Positions 16,370-23,102 are shown, counted from the first letter of the stretch. The stretch: 33,497 nt of DNA from Streptomyces tendae (GCF_014650435.1 NZ_BMUY01000029.1:1-33497), one strand, 5' to 3'. The notes: a model not told the origin generated them from the letters alone. Program-made: numbers and translations.

Positions 16370-17112
16370 TCCAACAGCGCGTCCCGGGTCGGGCCCGGGT
16401 CCTCGAAGACGGCAGCGTGACCGCCCGGGACCGTGACCAGGCGTGCGCCGTCGATGCGGTCGGCGAGTTCCACGGAGTGCTCGGGGGCCACGAACCGGTC
16501 CTCCGTGGAGGCCACGACCAGCGTGGGCACCGCGATCCGGGACAGGTCCCCGCGCACGTCGACGGAGAGCGTCAGGGCGATCTGCTGGGCGGTCCCGGGA
16601 GCGGCGGCGTCCCCGCCGAATCCGGCGACGACCTGCTGGACGGCCTGAGGCGGCAGGGCGGCAAGGTAGGGCTCGGAGAAGGACAGGGCGGTCAGGTACG
16701 TGCCCAGGTTCTCGTCGCCGCGGGCGTACAGCGAGGCCCACATCTCCAGGTTGAGCCGCAGTGTGGTGCGGGGCCGGGCGAAACCGACGACGGTGGCCAG
16801 ACCACGAACGGCTCCCGCATGGCGGGCGGCCACCCGGACGGCGAGGGCCGCGCCGAGGGAAGCTCCGGCCACCACGAACTCCTCGAGACCCGCCTCCCGG
16901 GCGGCTTCCACCACCTGGTCGGCGACCGTGTCAAGGTCCAGTGGACCCACGGGCAGCGGGCTGGTCCCCGATCCCGGGAGGTCGGGCGCGACCACGGTGT
17001 GGCCGGCTGCCAGCGCGTCGAGCAGCGTCCCCCAGCTCCCCGTCCCCGTGCTGCTGGTGCCGTGCAGGAGCAGCAGACCGGGGCCGCTGCCCCGAGTCTC
17101 GTAGGCAAGCAT
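16345..17112 (-). CDS. Alpha/beta-hydrolase
   Basis: The 255-residue alpha/beta-hydrolase has the oxyanion loop LLLLHGTSSTGTGSW, the nucleophile elbow GASLG (S85), the acid D205 in STEDRF and H232 in GGHAAVFE, so the triad is complete. The reaction could be ester, lactone or other small-molecule hydrolysis; no substrate can be named. I favour ATG 17112 because GAGAGG lies eight bases upstream. An in-frame GTG at 17142 would add ten residues but has no ribosome site. Its 3' end overlaps the SGNH gene end to end. A perfect 28-bp palindrome sits 84 bp upstream of the start and is a likely operator for this gene. Confidence 0.85.
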   Translation of the reverse strand: MLAYETRGSGPGLLLLHGTSSTGTGSWGTLLDALAAGHTVVAPDLPGSGTSPLPVGPLDLDTVADQVVEAAREAGLEEFVVAGASLGAALAVRVAARHAGAVRGLATVVGFARPRTTLRLNLEMWASLYARGDENLGTYLTALSFSEPYLAALPPQAVQQVVAGFGGDAAAPGTAQQIALTLSVDVRGDLSRIAVPTLVVASTEDRFVAPEHSVELADRIDGARLVTVPGGHAAVFEDPGPTRDALLDYLGGLPR

Positions 17113-17195
17113 GTCCACAGCCTCTCGTAGGTCCTCTGTCACGGAAACGGAACCGGACGCCGCCGGGGTTCACCGGGTGGCACTTCGCCAGCGAC

Positions 17196-17223
17196 GCATA
17201 TCCCACACGTGTGTGGGATATGC
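17196..17223. promoter_or_regulatory. Perfect 13-2-13 inverted repeat (candidate operator)
   Basis: GCATATCCCACAC (17196-17208) is followed by GT and by its exact reverse complement GTGTGGGATATGC (17211-17223). The repeat lies between the start of the leftward alpha/beta hydrolase (17112) and the promoter of the rightward small gene at 17350. A perfect palindrome of this size in front of divergent genes is far more likely an operator for a dimeric repressor than a terminator. I do not recognise the motif. Confidence 0.6.
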
Positions 17224-17262
17224 GACCATGTGTCCAGAGGTGTGTGTTGCAGACTCCCCCAT

Positions 17263-17330
17263 CATCACTGGCTTGACGGGTGACGAACGCGGCTGTCATG
17301 ATGATGGCGTCACCTATTCAAATGGTGACG
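17263..17330 (+). promoter_or_regulatory. Promoter with paired 7-9-7 operators, small gene copy
   Basis: The -35 TTGACG (17273-17278) and -10 CATGAT (17297-17302) are 18 bases apart. Operator O1 is CATCACT-N9-GGTGACG (17263-17285) and covers the -35. O2 is CGTCACC-N9-GGTGACG (17308-17330), just downstream of the -10. The two centres are 45 bp apart. A nearly identical module on the other strand drives the ohr gene (21317-21381). Repressor dimers at both sites could shut the promoter. The regulator is not recognised and no obvious candidate gene is adjacent. Confidence 0.7.
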
Positions 17331-17349
17331 ATGTAAGGGAGGAAGAATC

Positions 17350-17541
17350 ATGCGTTCCCAGGTCCGGGCACCAAAGCGCTCCCGTAACGGTCGGCCGTCG
17401 GCGGACCTCGACGCGAGTCCGACCCGGCCAGCCGTTCCGGCCGCCGATCCCGTGGGAGGGGCCGAGGCCGCGCAGTTGTGGGTGGGGGCCTGGACCGCAA
17501 TGACGTCGGGCTACGGACCGGGCGCCGCGAGCTTCCTCTGA
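17350..17541 (+). CDS. Small protein of unknown function (63 residues)
   Basis: I do not recognise this protein. Its reality is supported by a strong GGGAGGAAG ribosome site eight bases before the ATG, the operator-bearing promoter upstream, and a fairly coding-like third-position GC bias. The first 20 residues are basic (MRSQVRAPKRSRNGRP), the middle is Ala/Pro-rich, and the end is hydrophobic and aromatic (LWVGAWTAMTSGYGPGAASFL). There is no signal peptide and no cysteine. A leader-plus-core layout of a ribosomally made, modified peptide can be imagined, with GG at residues 41-42 as a possible cut site. No known modifying enzyme is nearby, so this is speculation. A hairpin at 17628-17665 may end the transcript. 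Confidence 0.55.
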   Translation: MRSQVRAPKRSRNGRPSADLDASPTRPAVPAADPVGGAEAAQLWVGAWTAMTSGYGPGAASFL

Positions 17542-17627
17542 GCCCGCCCCGGCACACCTGCGGGCAGGGAAGGTTGCCGGGAAACACATGTGAACCATCC
17601 GACGGCCCGTCGCGTTGTGGTAGTGAA
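17542..17627. other. Gene-free spacer after the small gene
   Basis: This is the first part of a roughly 320-bp stretch without a gene (17542-17860). It holds ACATGTGA at 17586-17593, one of the recurring CATGTG-type words. Nothing else was recognised. The remainder of the stretch is occupied by four hairpins, listed separately. Confidence 0.4.
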
Positions 17628-17665
17628 GGGATTCCCGCCGCCAAGGCGACGGCAGCGGGAATCCC
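17628..17665 (+). terminator. Hairpin downstream of the small gene
   Basis: GGGATTCCCGC (17628-17638) and GCGGGAATCCC (17655-17665) form a perfect 11-bp stem with a 16-base loop, 86 bp after the small gene's stop codon. It is a likely terminator for that transcript. There is no U-tract, as is common in high-GC actinobacteria. Confidence 0.6.
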
Positions 17666-17719
17666 CCTCGCCGGTCCACACTGATCGCGACGGCCGCAAC
17701 GATCACGATCGGTGAGCCC

Positions 17720-17784
17720 GGCGGTCCGAGGACTGTCCGCCTTCGGACCGCCCCGAACCCGGCTCCGTACAGCGGAGACCGGGT
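17720..17784. other. Two adjacent strong hairpins
   Basis: GGCGGTCCGA (17720-17729) pairs with TCGGACCGCC (17743-17752), a 10-bp stem. ACCCGGCTCCG (17757-17767) pairs with CGGAG and CCGGGT (17773-17784), with one bulged base. They lie between a rightward small gene and the end of a leftward operon, so they could end transcription from both sides. They could also be part of a structured RNA; the sequence alone cannot decide. Confidence 0.45.
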
Positions 17785-17789
17785 CCGAC

Positions 17790-17828
17790 GCGGCCCCGCC
17801 CCAGGCACCCCCGGCCGGGCGGGGCCGC
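17790..17828 (-). terminator. Terminator of the prephenate dehydratase operon
   Basis: GCGGCCCCGCC (17790-17800) and GGCGGGGCCGC (17818-17828) form a perfect 11-bp stem of nearly pure G/C with a 17-base loop. It begins 32 bp beyond the stop of the leftward prephenate dehydratase gene and is the natural end of that operon. Confidence 0.65.
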
Positions 17829-17860
17829 TCTCTCTCCACCGTGCCAGGTCCTTCGGACTT

Positions 17861-18706
17861 TCAGCCCGCGCGTCCCCGCAGCCGGTGGGCGTGCGCCTGG
17901 TAGGTGCCCAGAACGCGCACCTCGGAGGAGAAGAAGCGCAGCTCCTGCAGGGCGAGGGCGACCCCGGGGTCATCCGGGTGTCCCTCGATCTCCACGTAGA
18001 AGCGGCTGGGGTTCAGCCCGGCGCCCATCTGATAGCTCTCGATCTTGGTGAGGTTGACGGCGCTGCTGGCGAAACCGCCCAGTGCCTTGTAGAGCGCGCT
18101 GGGGATGTTCCGTACGCAGAAGAACAGGCTGGTCATCATCGGTACGCCCGAGTCCGGCGCGAGCTGCGGGTCCCGGGAGAGGACGACGAAGCGCGTGGTG
18201 TTGTCCGGGTCGTCCTCCACCTTGGGGCGCAGCACCTGGAGCCCGTAGAGCTCCGCCGCGGCCGGCGGGGCGAGCGCCGCGTGCCGTGGGTCGCCCAGCT
18301 CCGCCACCTCACGAGCGGCGCCCGCGGTGTCGTCGCTGATCAGGGTGCGCCAGTCGCCCTCCCGCAGCACCTTGCGGCACTGCCCCAGGGCGTGCACATG
18401 GCTGCGTACGCACTCCACCTGCTGCAGGGACGCGCCGGGGACCCCCACCAGGTCGAACCGGATGGCGAGGAAGTACTCGGCGACGATGAACAGCCCCGAC
18501 TCCGGCAGCAGATGGTGCACGTCGGCGACGCGTCCGGCTGCGGAGTTGTCCGTCGGGATGACCGCGACGTCGGCGTGGCCGAGCGCGACGGCGTCCAGCG
18601 CCTGCTCGAAGCCCGTGCAGGGCAGCTCCCGGCCGTCCGGGAACAGGGCGTGGGCCGCCGTCGCCGAGTTGGATCCTGGTTCGCCCTGATAGGCGACGGT
18701 GGTCAC
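17861..18706 (-). CDS. pheA: Prephenate dehydratase with ACT domain
   Basis: This 281-residue enzyme should convert prephenate to phenylpyruvate. It has two periplasmic-binding-like lobes (1-180) with TTRFVV (170-175) and the PxENS position as D53-N54-S55, then a Phe-binding ACT domain (190-272). Wording such as HVHALGQCRKVLRE, SGLFIVAEYFL and KIESYQMGAG matches alphaproteobacterial PheA rather than the usual actinobacterial form, which carries ESRP at the ESY position. This suggests horizontal acquisition. It starts at GTG 18706 with GGAAGG nine bases upstream, 5 bp after the previous gene's stop. It is last of a three-gene operon with a 2-hydroxyacid dehydrogenase, so the phenylpyruvate may be meant for phenyllactate rather than phenylalanine. 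Confidence 0.88.
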   Translation of the reverse strand: MTTVAYQGEPGSNSATAAHALFPDGRELPCTGFEQALDAVALGHADVAVIPTDNSAAGRVADVHHLLPESGLFIVAEYFLAIRFDLVGVPGASLQQVECVRSHVHALGQCRKVLREGDWRTLISDDTAGAAREVAELGDPRHAALAPPAAAELYGLQVLRPKVEDDPDNTTRFVVLSRDPQLAPDSGVPMMTSLFFCVRNIPSALYKALGGFASSAVNLTKIESYQMGAGLNPSRFYVEIEGHPDDPGVALALQELRFFSSEVRVLGTYQAHAHRLRGRAG

Positions 18707-18711
18707 CGATG

Positions 18712-19692
18712 TCAGCCTTCCGTTGTGGAGCTCTGGCCGCGGGGCGGCAGAAGCTCCACCGCGAAGCGCATGCAGTGCAGTATCGGTGAACTCTCCTCGA
18801 CCAAGCGGACCAGGGGGTCCCGGGCTCCGTCCACCGTGAGGGGCAGGGCGTGTTCGTACGCCGCCGCGATCACGTGGTGGACGAGGCGGGAGGTCCGGCG
18901 GACCTGGTCCGCCAGGGCCTCGGCGGCGCGGGGCGCGTCGGCCCGGACCGCGAGTGGTGCGCCGTGCACTCGCGCCGCCAGGCTCAGCCGCTCGTCCCGC
19001 AGCAGGCCGGCCAGCTCGGCCGCCGCGTCGGCGGGCGACACGGTGACGGGCGGCCCGCCCTGCGTCCGCGCCGCGGCGGAGAGCGCGCTGCTCGGGGCGA
19101 GGCCGGCCAGGGCGTCGGTCAGGCGTCGGGCCGCGCCGAAGGCCAGGCCCGCGACGGCCGTCCAGACGAAGGCCGCGTCGTCCGTCCCCAGCGGTGTGCC
19201 CGCCGAGTGCGTGGCGAAGCCCTCCGGCACCCGGAGGCCGTCCAGCCGGCGGGTGGGACCGGCCCCGCCCGTGTCCCGCCCGGTACGCGGCACGCGCGGC
19301 TGCCGGAGCAGCACCTGCGACCCGACCACGAAGAGGTCCGCAGTGTCGTCCGCCCCGTGCCTCCCGGCCAGCCGCCGGGTACCGGTGAGCGGCAGGACCA
19401 GCCACGGTCCCGCGTCGGCGCCCGGCGGCAGGTGCCACTGCCCCGACAGTGCGAAACCGCCCTGCTCGGGCCAGGCGGCGGGACGCGCACCCGGGCCCTC
19501 GGCGGGAACGGCCGTGGCGAGCGGCGCGGCCCAGTTCCAGGTACGGGTGAAGGCCTGCCAGGCCGCCGACGGATCGGAGTACCCGTCGAGTTCGAAGAAG
19601 TCGAGCACCCGCGGCAGGCGGGTGTGAGGACCGACCACCCTCAGGTAGTCGCCGTGCGCGGCGGTCGTCGTGTTCTCAGGCAGCTTGCTCAC
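18712..19692 (-). CDS. Acyl-CoA-dehydrogenase-like flavoprotein, short form
   Basis: The 326-residue protein resembles acyl-CoA dehydrogenases and related two-component oxygenases only from its middle on. GGFALSGQWHLPPGADAGPWLVLPL corresponds to the flavin-contacting beta domain, and FVWTAVAGLAFGAARRLTDALAG begins the C-terminal helical bundle. The usual N-terminal helical domain is largely missing; the first 70 residues are unlike the family. The family is normally 380-400 residues long. It may be a divergent flavin oxidase or oxygenase, or an inactive partner. It overlaps the upstream hydroxyacid dehydrogenase gene by 17 bp and precedes pheA by 5 bp, so it surely belongs to the same operon. 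Its substrate is unknown. Confidence 0.6.
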   Translation of the reverse strand: MSKLPENTTTAAHGDYLRVVGPHTRLPRVLDFFELDGYSDPSAAWQAFTRTWNWAAPLATAVPAEGPGARPAAWPEQGGFALSGQWHLPPGADAGPWLVLPLTGTRRLAGRHGADDTADLFVVGSQVLLRQPRVPRTGRDTGGAGPTRRLDGLRVPEGFATHSAGTPLGTDDAAFVWTAVAGLAFGAARRLTDALAGLAPSSALSAAARTQGGPPVTVSPADAAAELAGLLRDERLSLAARVHGAPLAVRADAPRAAEALADQVRRTSRLVHHVIAAAYEHALPLTVDGARDPLVRLVEESSPILHCMRFAVELLPPRGQSSTTEG

Positions 19693-20647
19693 CGGCCTCG
19701 TGTCCCGTCGTCGTCACGACGACGTTGTCCAGTTCCTCGCCCCGCGCGTAACGGTTCAGCTGGCGCAGCAGGAAGTCCGTGGTCACCCGGGGGAAGGCGT
19801 CGGTGAAGGCGCCCACGTGCGGGGTGACCAGCGCGCCGGGAAGGTGCCAGAGCGGATGTCTGTCGGGCAACGGCTCCGGGTCCGTCACATCGAGTGCGAC
19901 CCGCAGCCGGCCGGCGCGCACCTCGCGGACGACGGCACGGGTGTCCAGCAGTTCGCCGCGGGCCACGTTCACGAGCAGGGCGCCGTCCTTCAGCAGGGCC
20001 AGGGCGTCCGCGCCGAAAAGGCCGCGCGTGAGGTCCGTGAGCGGCGCGCACAGCACCACGGCGTCTGCTGTCGGCAGCAGCCCGCGCAGCTCCGCGGCCC
20101 CGTGCACATGGCCCGCCGGGGTGGTGCGCCCGGTGCGGGCCACCGGCACGACCTCGCAGCCGAACGTGCCGAGCCGCGCGGCGACGGCCGAGCCGACGGC
20201 GCCGTGGCCGACCACCAGGACACGTTTGCCGTACAGGGTGGACCGGACCTCGGGCCGCCAGCGTGCCTCGGCCTGCCGGGTGATGAACCGGTCGATCCCA
20301 CGCGACAGGGTCAGCAGCAGGGTGACGGCCAGCTCTGCGGTGGCCTCGCGATGCACTCCCCGGGCCGTCGCCAGCCGGGTGCCGGCCGGCATCGCGCCCA
20401 GCAGCGGCACCATGTGGTCGTATCCGGAGCTGAGGAGTTGCAGGACCCGCAGCCGGCCCATGTGCGGCAGCACCCGGCGAAGGACGCGTTCCGCGCCCGG
20501 CACCGGAGGGCCGACGAGGAACGTGACCTCGCCCGGGTCACCGGGGGCGGGACCGGCACCGTCCCAGTAGCGGTAGGAGAGCCCGTCCGGCAGGCCGGGG
20601 ATCTGCTCCCTGCGGTACGGGAGCCACACGGTCGCGCCGTCGTTCAT
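19676..20647 (-). CDS. D-isomer-specific 2-hydroxyacid dehydrogenase
   Basis: This 323-residue enzyme has the complete family set: the NAD(P) loop GHGAVG (147-152), R230 in NVARGELLD, E258 in DVTDPEPLP, and the catalytic H277 in TPHVGAF. It should reduce a 2-oxo acid to the D-2-hydroxy acid or do the reverse. Because a prephenate dehydratase is encoded two genes downstream in the same operon, phenylpyruvate to D-phenyllactate is the most economical guess. A GGAAGAAG site lies somewhat far (13 bases) from ATG 20647. The 3' end overlaps the next gene by 17 bp. The upstream ohr gene is on the same strand after 160 bp and may or may not share a transcript. Confidence 0.88.
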   Translation of the reverse strand: MNDGATVWLPYRREQIPGLPDGLSYRYWDGAGPAPGDPGEVTFLVGPPVPGAERVLRRVLPHMGRLRVLQLLSSGYDHMVPLLGAMPAGTRLATARGVHREATAELAVTLLLTLSRGIDRFITRQAEARWRPEVRSTLYGKRVLVVGHGAVGSAVAARLGTFGCEVVPVARTGRTTPAGHVHGAAELRGLLPTADAVVLCAPLTDLTRGLFGADALALLKDGALLVNVARGELLDTRAVVREVRAGRLRVALDVTDPEPLPDRHPLWHLPGALVTPHVGAFTDAFPRVTTDFLLRQLNRYARGEELDNVVVTTTGHEAGEQAA

Positions 20648-20686
20648 CGTGCATCAGCTTCTTCCGGGTCGTGCGGTGCGGACGAG

Positions 20687-20706
20687 CGGCGGTCGGTGCA
20701 CCGCCG
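20687..20706 (-). terminator. Hairpin between ohr and the hydroxyacid dehydrogenase gene
   Basis: CGGCGGT (20687-20693) and ACCGCCG (20700-20706) form a 7-bp stem with a 6-base loop in the 160-bp gap between ohr and the next gene on the same strand. It could end most ohr transcripts or weaken read-through into the three-gene operon. No second promoter was recognised in the gap. Confidence 0.4.
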
Positions 20707-20807
20707 TCCTCGCGCGGAAGATCTGGCCGCACTCGCTACCTGAACGTCCGGGCCGCAGGACGGAGTTCATGTGAGGCCCGCCACAGGGTGCCGGTCGTCG
20801 CGCCCGG

Positions 20808-21233
20808 TCAGGCGGCGGTGGCGTTGATGGTGACGGGGATGTTGTCGCGGGTGGCCTTGGAGTACGGGCAGATCTGGTGGGCGGCGTGGGCGAGTTCGGC
20901 GGCGGTGGCTTGGTCGACGCCGCCGAGGGTGGGGCTGAGGATGGCGGAGAGGCTGAACTCGCCGTCGTCGCCGTGGGTGAGGGTGACCTCGGCGACGATG
21001 GTGGTGCTGGTGAGCCGGATCTTGCGGGTGGTGGCCGCGCGGCGCAGGGCGCCGAGGAAGCAGGCGGCCCAGCCGGCGGCGAGGAGCTGCTCGGGGTTGG
21101 TGGCGGTGCCGGCGCCGCCGAGCTCCTTGGGCAGGGAGAGGCTGGTGTCGAGCAGACCGTCCGCGGAGCGGACGTGGCCGCCGTTGCGGCCTTCTCCGTC
21201 GACGTTGACGGCGGCGGTGTAGGTGACTGCCAT
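20808..21233 (-). CDS. ohr: Organic hydroperoxide resistance protein (Ohr/OsmC family)
   Basis: The 141-residue protein is an Ohr-type thiol peroxidase, which reduces organic and lipid hydroperoxides to alcohols. The reactive cysteines are C58 in GWAACFLGAL and C122 in HQICPYSKATR. NPEQLLAAGWAACF is the family hallmark, and length is normal. ATG 21233 has GGGAGAG upstream. Ohr genes are usually controlled by the MarR-type sensor OhrR encoded next door, but no marR gene is present here. Its promoter instead carries two copies of a GTCAC-type inverted repeat shared with the small gene at 17350. The HAD hydrolase gene is divergent. Confidence 0.92.
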   Translation of the reverse strand: MAVTYTAAVNVDGEGRNGGHVRSADGLLDTSLSLPKELGGAGTATNPEQLLAAGWAACFLGALRRAATTRKIRLTSTTIVAEVTLTHGDDGEFSLSAILSPTLGGVDQATAAELAHAAHQICPYSKATRDNIPVTINATAA

Positions 21234-21316
21234 GGCGGTTCTCTCCCGGTGTGGGTGGGGCTGGTGAGGTGGGCGCCCCGGACGCGACGTGTGCGGGGCG
21301 GAAACCCTCGGTCCTT

Positions 21317-21381
21317 CGTCACTTGTTGAGGCGGTGATGTCATCATGACACCCTCGCTCGTCACCCGTCAAGCAGGTGACG
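21317..21381 (-). promoter_or_regulatory. Promoter with paired 7-9-7 operators, ohr copy
   Basis: Reading leftward, -35 TTGACG (21371-21366) and -10 CATGAT (21347-21342) are 18 bases apart. O1, CGTCACC-N9-GGTGACG, covers 21359-21381 including the -35. O2, CATCACC-N9-AGTGACG, covers 21317-21339 just downstream of the -10. Centres are 42 bp apart, which is four helical turns. About 32 of 35 bases from the -35 through the -10 match the module at 17263-17330, which faces the opposite way. The binder is unknown. Confidence 0.72.
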
Positions 21382-21479
21382 AGAGAAATGTGTGAACTTG
21401 GGAAACACTTGCAGAGATGCGAACATGTCACACCTACCTGCGCCCACTCCGCAAGGGAGGCCGACTTAAGGTGTGAAGC
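21382..21479 (+). promoter_or_regulatory. Upstream region of the HAD hydrolase gene
   Basis: This region carries TGTGTGAAC near 21389-21397 and ACATGTCACACC at 21423-21434, related to the recurring CATGTG-type words. AAGGTG lies six bases before the HAD start codon. A clear -35/-10 pair was not found. Confidence 0.35.
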
Positions 21480-22103
21480 ATGACCAACCGCAAGGGCCTC
21501 GTCCTCGACTTCGGTGGCGTACTCACCACCCCCCTGATCGCCTCCGCACTCGCTTTCGAGCAACGTGAGGGACTGCCCGAGGGGACCCTGCTCACCGGCC
21601 TCTACCTGCACCCCGAGGGCATCCGGCTGACCCGGGAGCTGGAACGTGGCGCCATCACCCAGTCCCAGTGGAACACGGCGGCCGGCCACAGCCTCGGCAT
21701 CCCGTCCGAAGACCTCATGGGCCGCATCTTCGCCGACCTGCGCCCCGAGACGTCTGTGATCGCCGCCGCCGCGGCGGCCCGGCGGGCCGGTGTCCGGGTC
21801 GGCATCCTCTCCAACTCCGTCGGACTGCACCCGTGGAACCTCTACGGCGGCTACGAGGTGGAGCGGCGCTACGACGCCGTCGTGCTGTCCGGGGAGGTCG
21901 GGATGCGCAAACCCGACCCGGAGATCTTCCGGCTCGTGCTCGGAAGGCTCGGCCTGTCCGCGCGGGAGTGTGTGTTCGTCGACGACACCGCGCACCACCT
22001 GCCGGCCGCGGCGGCGCTGGGATTCGCCGTCGTCCACGCCGAGGACCCGGCGAAGACGGTCGCCGAGCTGGAGACCCTGCTGGGTGTGCCCCTGTCCCTA
22101 TAG
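21480..22103 (+). CDS. HAD-superfamily hydrolase
   Basis: The 207-residue HAD subfamily I protein shows motif I LVLDFGGVLT with nucleophile D10, motif II ILSNS near residue 105, the motif III lysine in MRKPDPEIF, and motif IV VFVDDTAHHL. The position two residues after D10, normally Asp in phosphatases, is Gly (G12), as in the DFGGVL branch related to the N-terminal domain of epoxide hydrolases. It may be a phosphatase of changed mechanism or another phospho- or halo-acid hydrolase; the substrate is unknown. It is divergent from ohr and 78 bp ahead of the LLM oxidoreductase on the same strand. Confidence 0.85.
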   Translation: MTNRKGLVLDFGGVLTTPLIASALAFEQREGLPEGTLLTGLYLHPEGIRLTRELERGAITQSQWNTAAGHSLGIPSEDLMGRIFADLRPETSVIAAAAAARRAGVRVGILSNSVGLHPWNLYGGYEVERRYDAVVLSGEVGMRKPDPEIFRLVLGRLGLSARECVFVDDTAHHLPAAAALGFAVVHAEDPAKTVAELETLLGVPLSL

Positions 22104-22181
22104 TTGCGTCGACCATCGATCCGGTGGGCGGACCCGCGGTGTGCGCGGCTCAGGTGTCGCCCCCGCACAGGAAGTACACAC

Positions 22182-23102
22182 ATGCGACTGGGTATGGCCC
22201 TGCCGACCTTCGGTCCGGACGCCGGGCCGGAAGGCATCATCAAGATCAGCCGAACCGCCGAGGACCTGGGATACGACTCCCTGTGGAGCGGGGACCGCGT
22301 ACTGGCCCCGGCGACCCCGAGCGTGCCCTACCCGAGCGGCGACGGCGTGATGCCGCGGGTCTACGAGAACCACCTGGACCCCCTGGTGTCCCTGTCGTTC
22401 GCCGCGGCGCACACCGGCAGGGTCCGGCTGGGCACCAGCACCCTCAACGGCCTGTGGCAGCCGCCGCTCCTGCTCGCCCGGTCACTGACCACCCTCGACC
22501 TGCTGTCCCGGGGACGTCTCGACGTCGGTCTCGGCTTCGGCTGGATGCCCGAGGAGTACACCGGGGCAGGCGTCCCGTGGGAGGGGAGGGGCGCACGGCT
22601 GGAGGAGACGCTCGACATCCTGGACGGCTACTGGACGGCCGACGGCCTCTACGCTCACGACGGACCACTGTTCAGCGTCCCCGAGACCAGGGTCGGCCTC
22701 AAGCCGCACCAGCGCCCGGGACCTCCGGTCCTGCTGGCCGCGTTCGGCCCCCGGGGGCTGCGCCGGATCGGACGACGGCTCGACGGCTGGCTGCCCGTGG
22801 CCATGCCCCTGCCGCGTCTCCTGGAGATGTGGTCCACCATCCTCGGCGCGGCCGAGGAGGCCGGGCGCGACCCCGCCGCCCTGCGGATCGCGCTGCGTGT
22901 CAATGCCGAACTGACCGACACCAGGACCGGTGCTGAGGACGTGCCGCGGCGAGGAACGTTGGAGCAGTACGTCGACTACGCGCGGGCCGCGGCCGAGGCA
23001 GGTGTGCACGAGCTGTTCGTGGACTTCGGCCAGCACACTGTCACTCTCGACGAGGCTGTGGACCTGGCAGGACGCTTCCTCGCCGGTGTTCGCGAGGGCT
23101 GA
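22182..23102 (+). CDS. LLM-class (luciferase-like, probably F420-dependent) oxidoreductase
   Basis: The 306-residue TIM-barrel protein belongs to the bacterial luciferase-like family, most of whose short actinobacterial members use coenzyme F420. Features are MRLGMALPTFGPDAGPEGI, DLGYDSLWSGDRVL, a barrel core RVRLGTSTLNGLWQPPLLLARSL, LDVGLGFGWMPEEY and PPVLLAAFGPRGLRRIGRRLDGWLP. AGGAAG lies eight bases before ATG 22182. It follows the HAD gene by 78 bp and probably shares its transcript, though the two functions do not obviously connect. Use of FMN rather than F420 cannot be excluded. Confidence 0.87.
   Translation: MRLGMALPTFGPDAGPEGIIKISRTAEDLGYDSLWSGDRVLAPATPSVPYPSGDGVMPRVYENHLDPLVSLSFAAAHTGRVRLGTSTLNGLWQPPLLLARSLTTLDLLSRGRLDVGLGFGWMPEEYTGAGVPWEGRGARLEETLDILDGYWTADGLYAHDGPLFSVPETRVGLKPHQRPGPPVLLAAFGPRGLRRIGRRLDGWLPVAMPLPRLLEMWSTILGAAEEAGRDPAALRIALRVNAELTDTRTGAEDVPRRGTLEQYVDYARAAAEAGVHELFVDFGQHTVTLDEAVDLAGRFLAGVREG

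Noticed and set aside
20654..20770. A 38-codon leftward frame (starts MNSVLRPGRSG) ending just before the hydroxyacid dehydrogenase gene
   Set aside because: It has no ribosome site, contains an unlikely arginine-rich composition and overlaps a hairpin. A leader peptide is possible but nothing supports it beyond position.
17273..21371. The two promoter copies as terminal inverted repeats of a transposon
   Set aside because: Similarity is confined to the promoter-operator elements, there is no transposase between them and no target duplication could be seen. Shared regulation explains them better.
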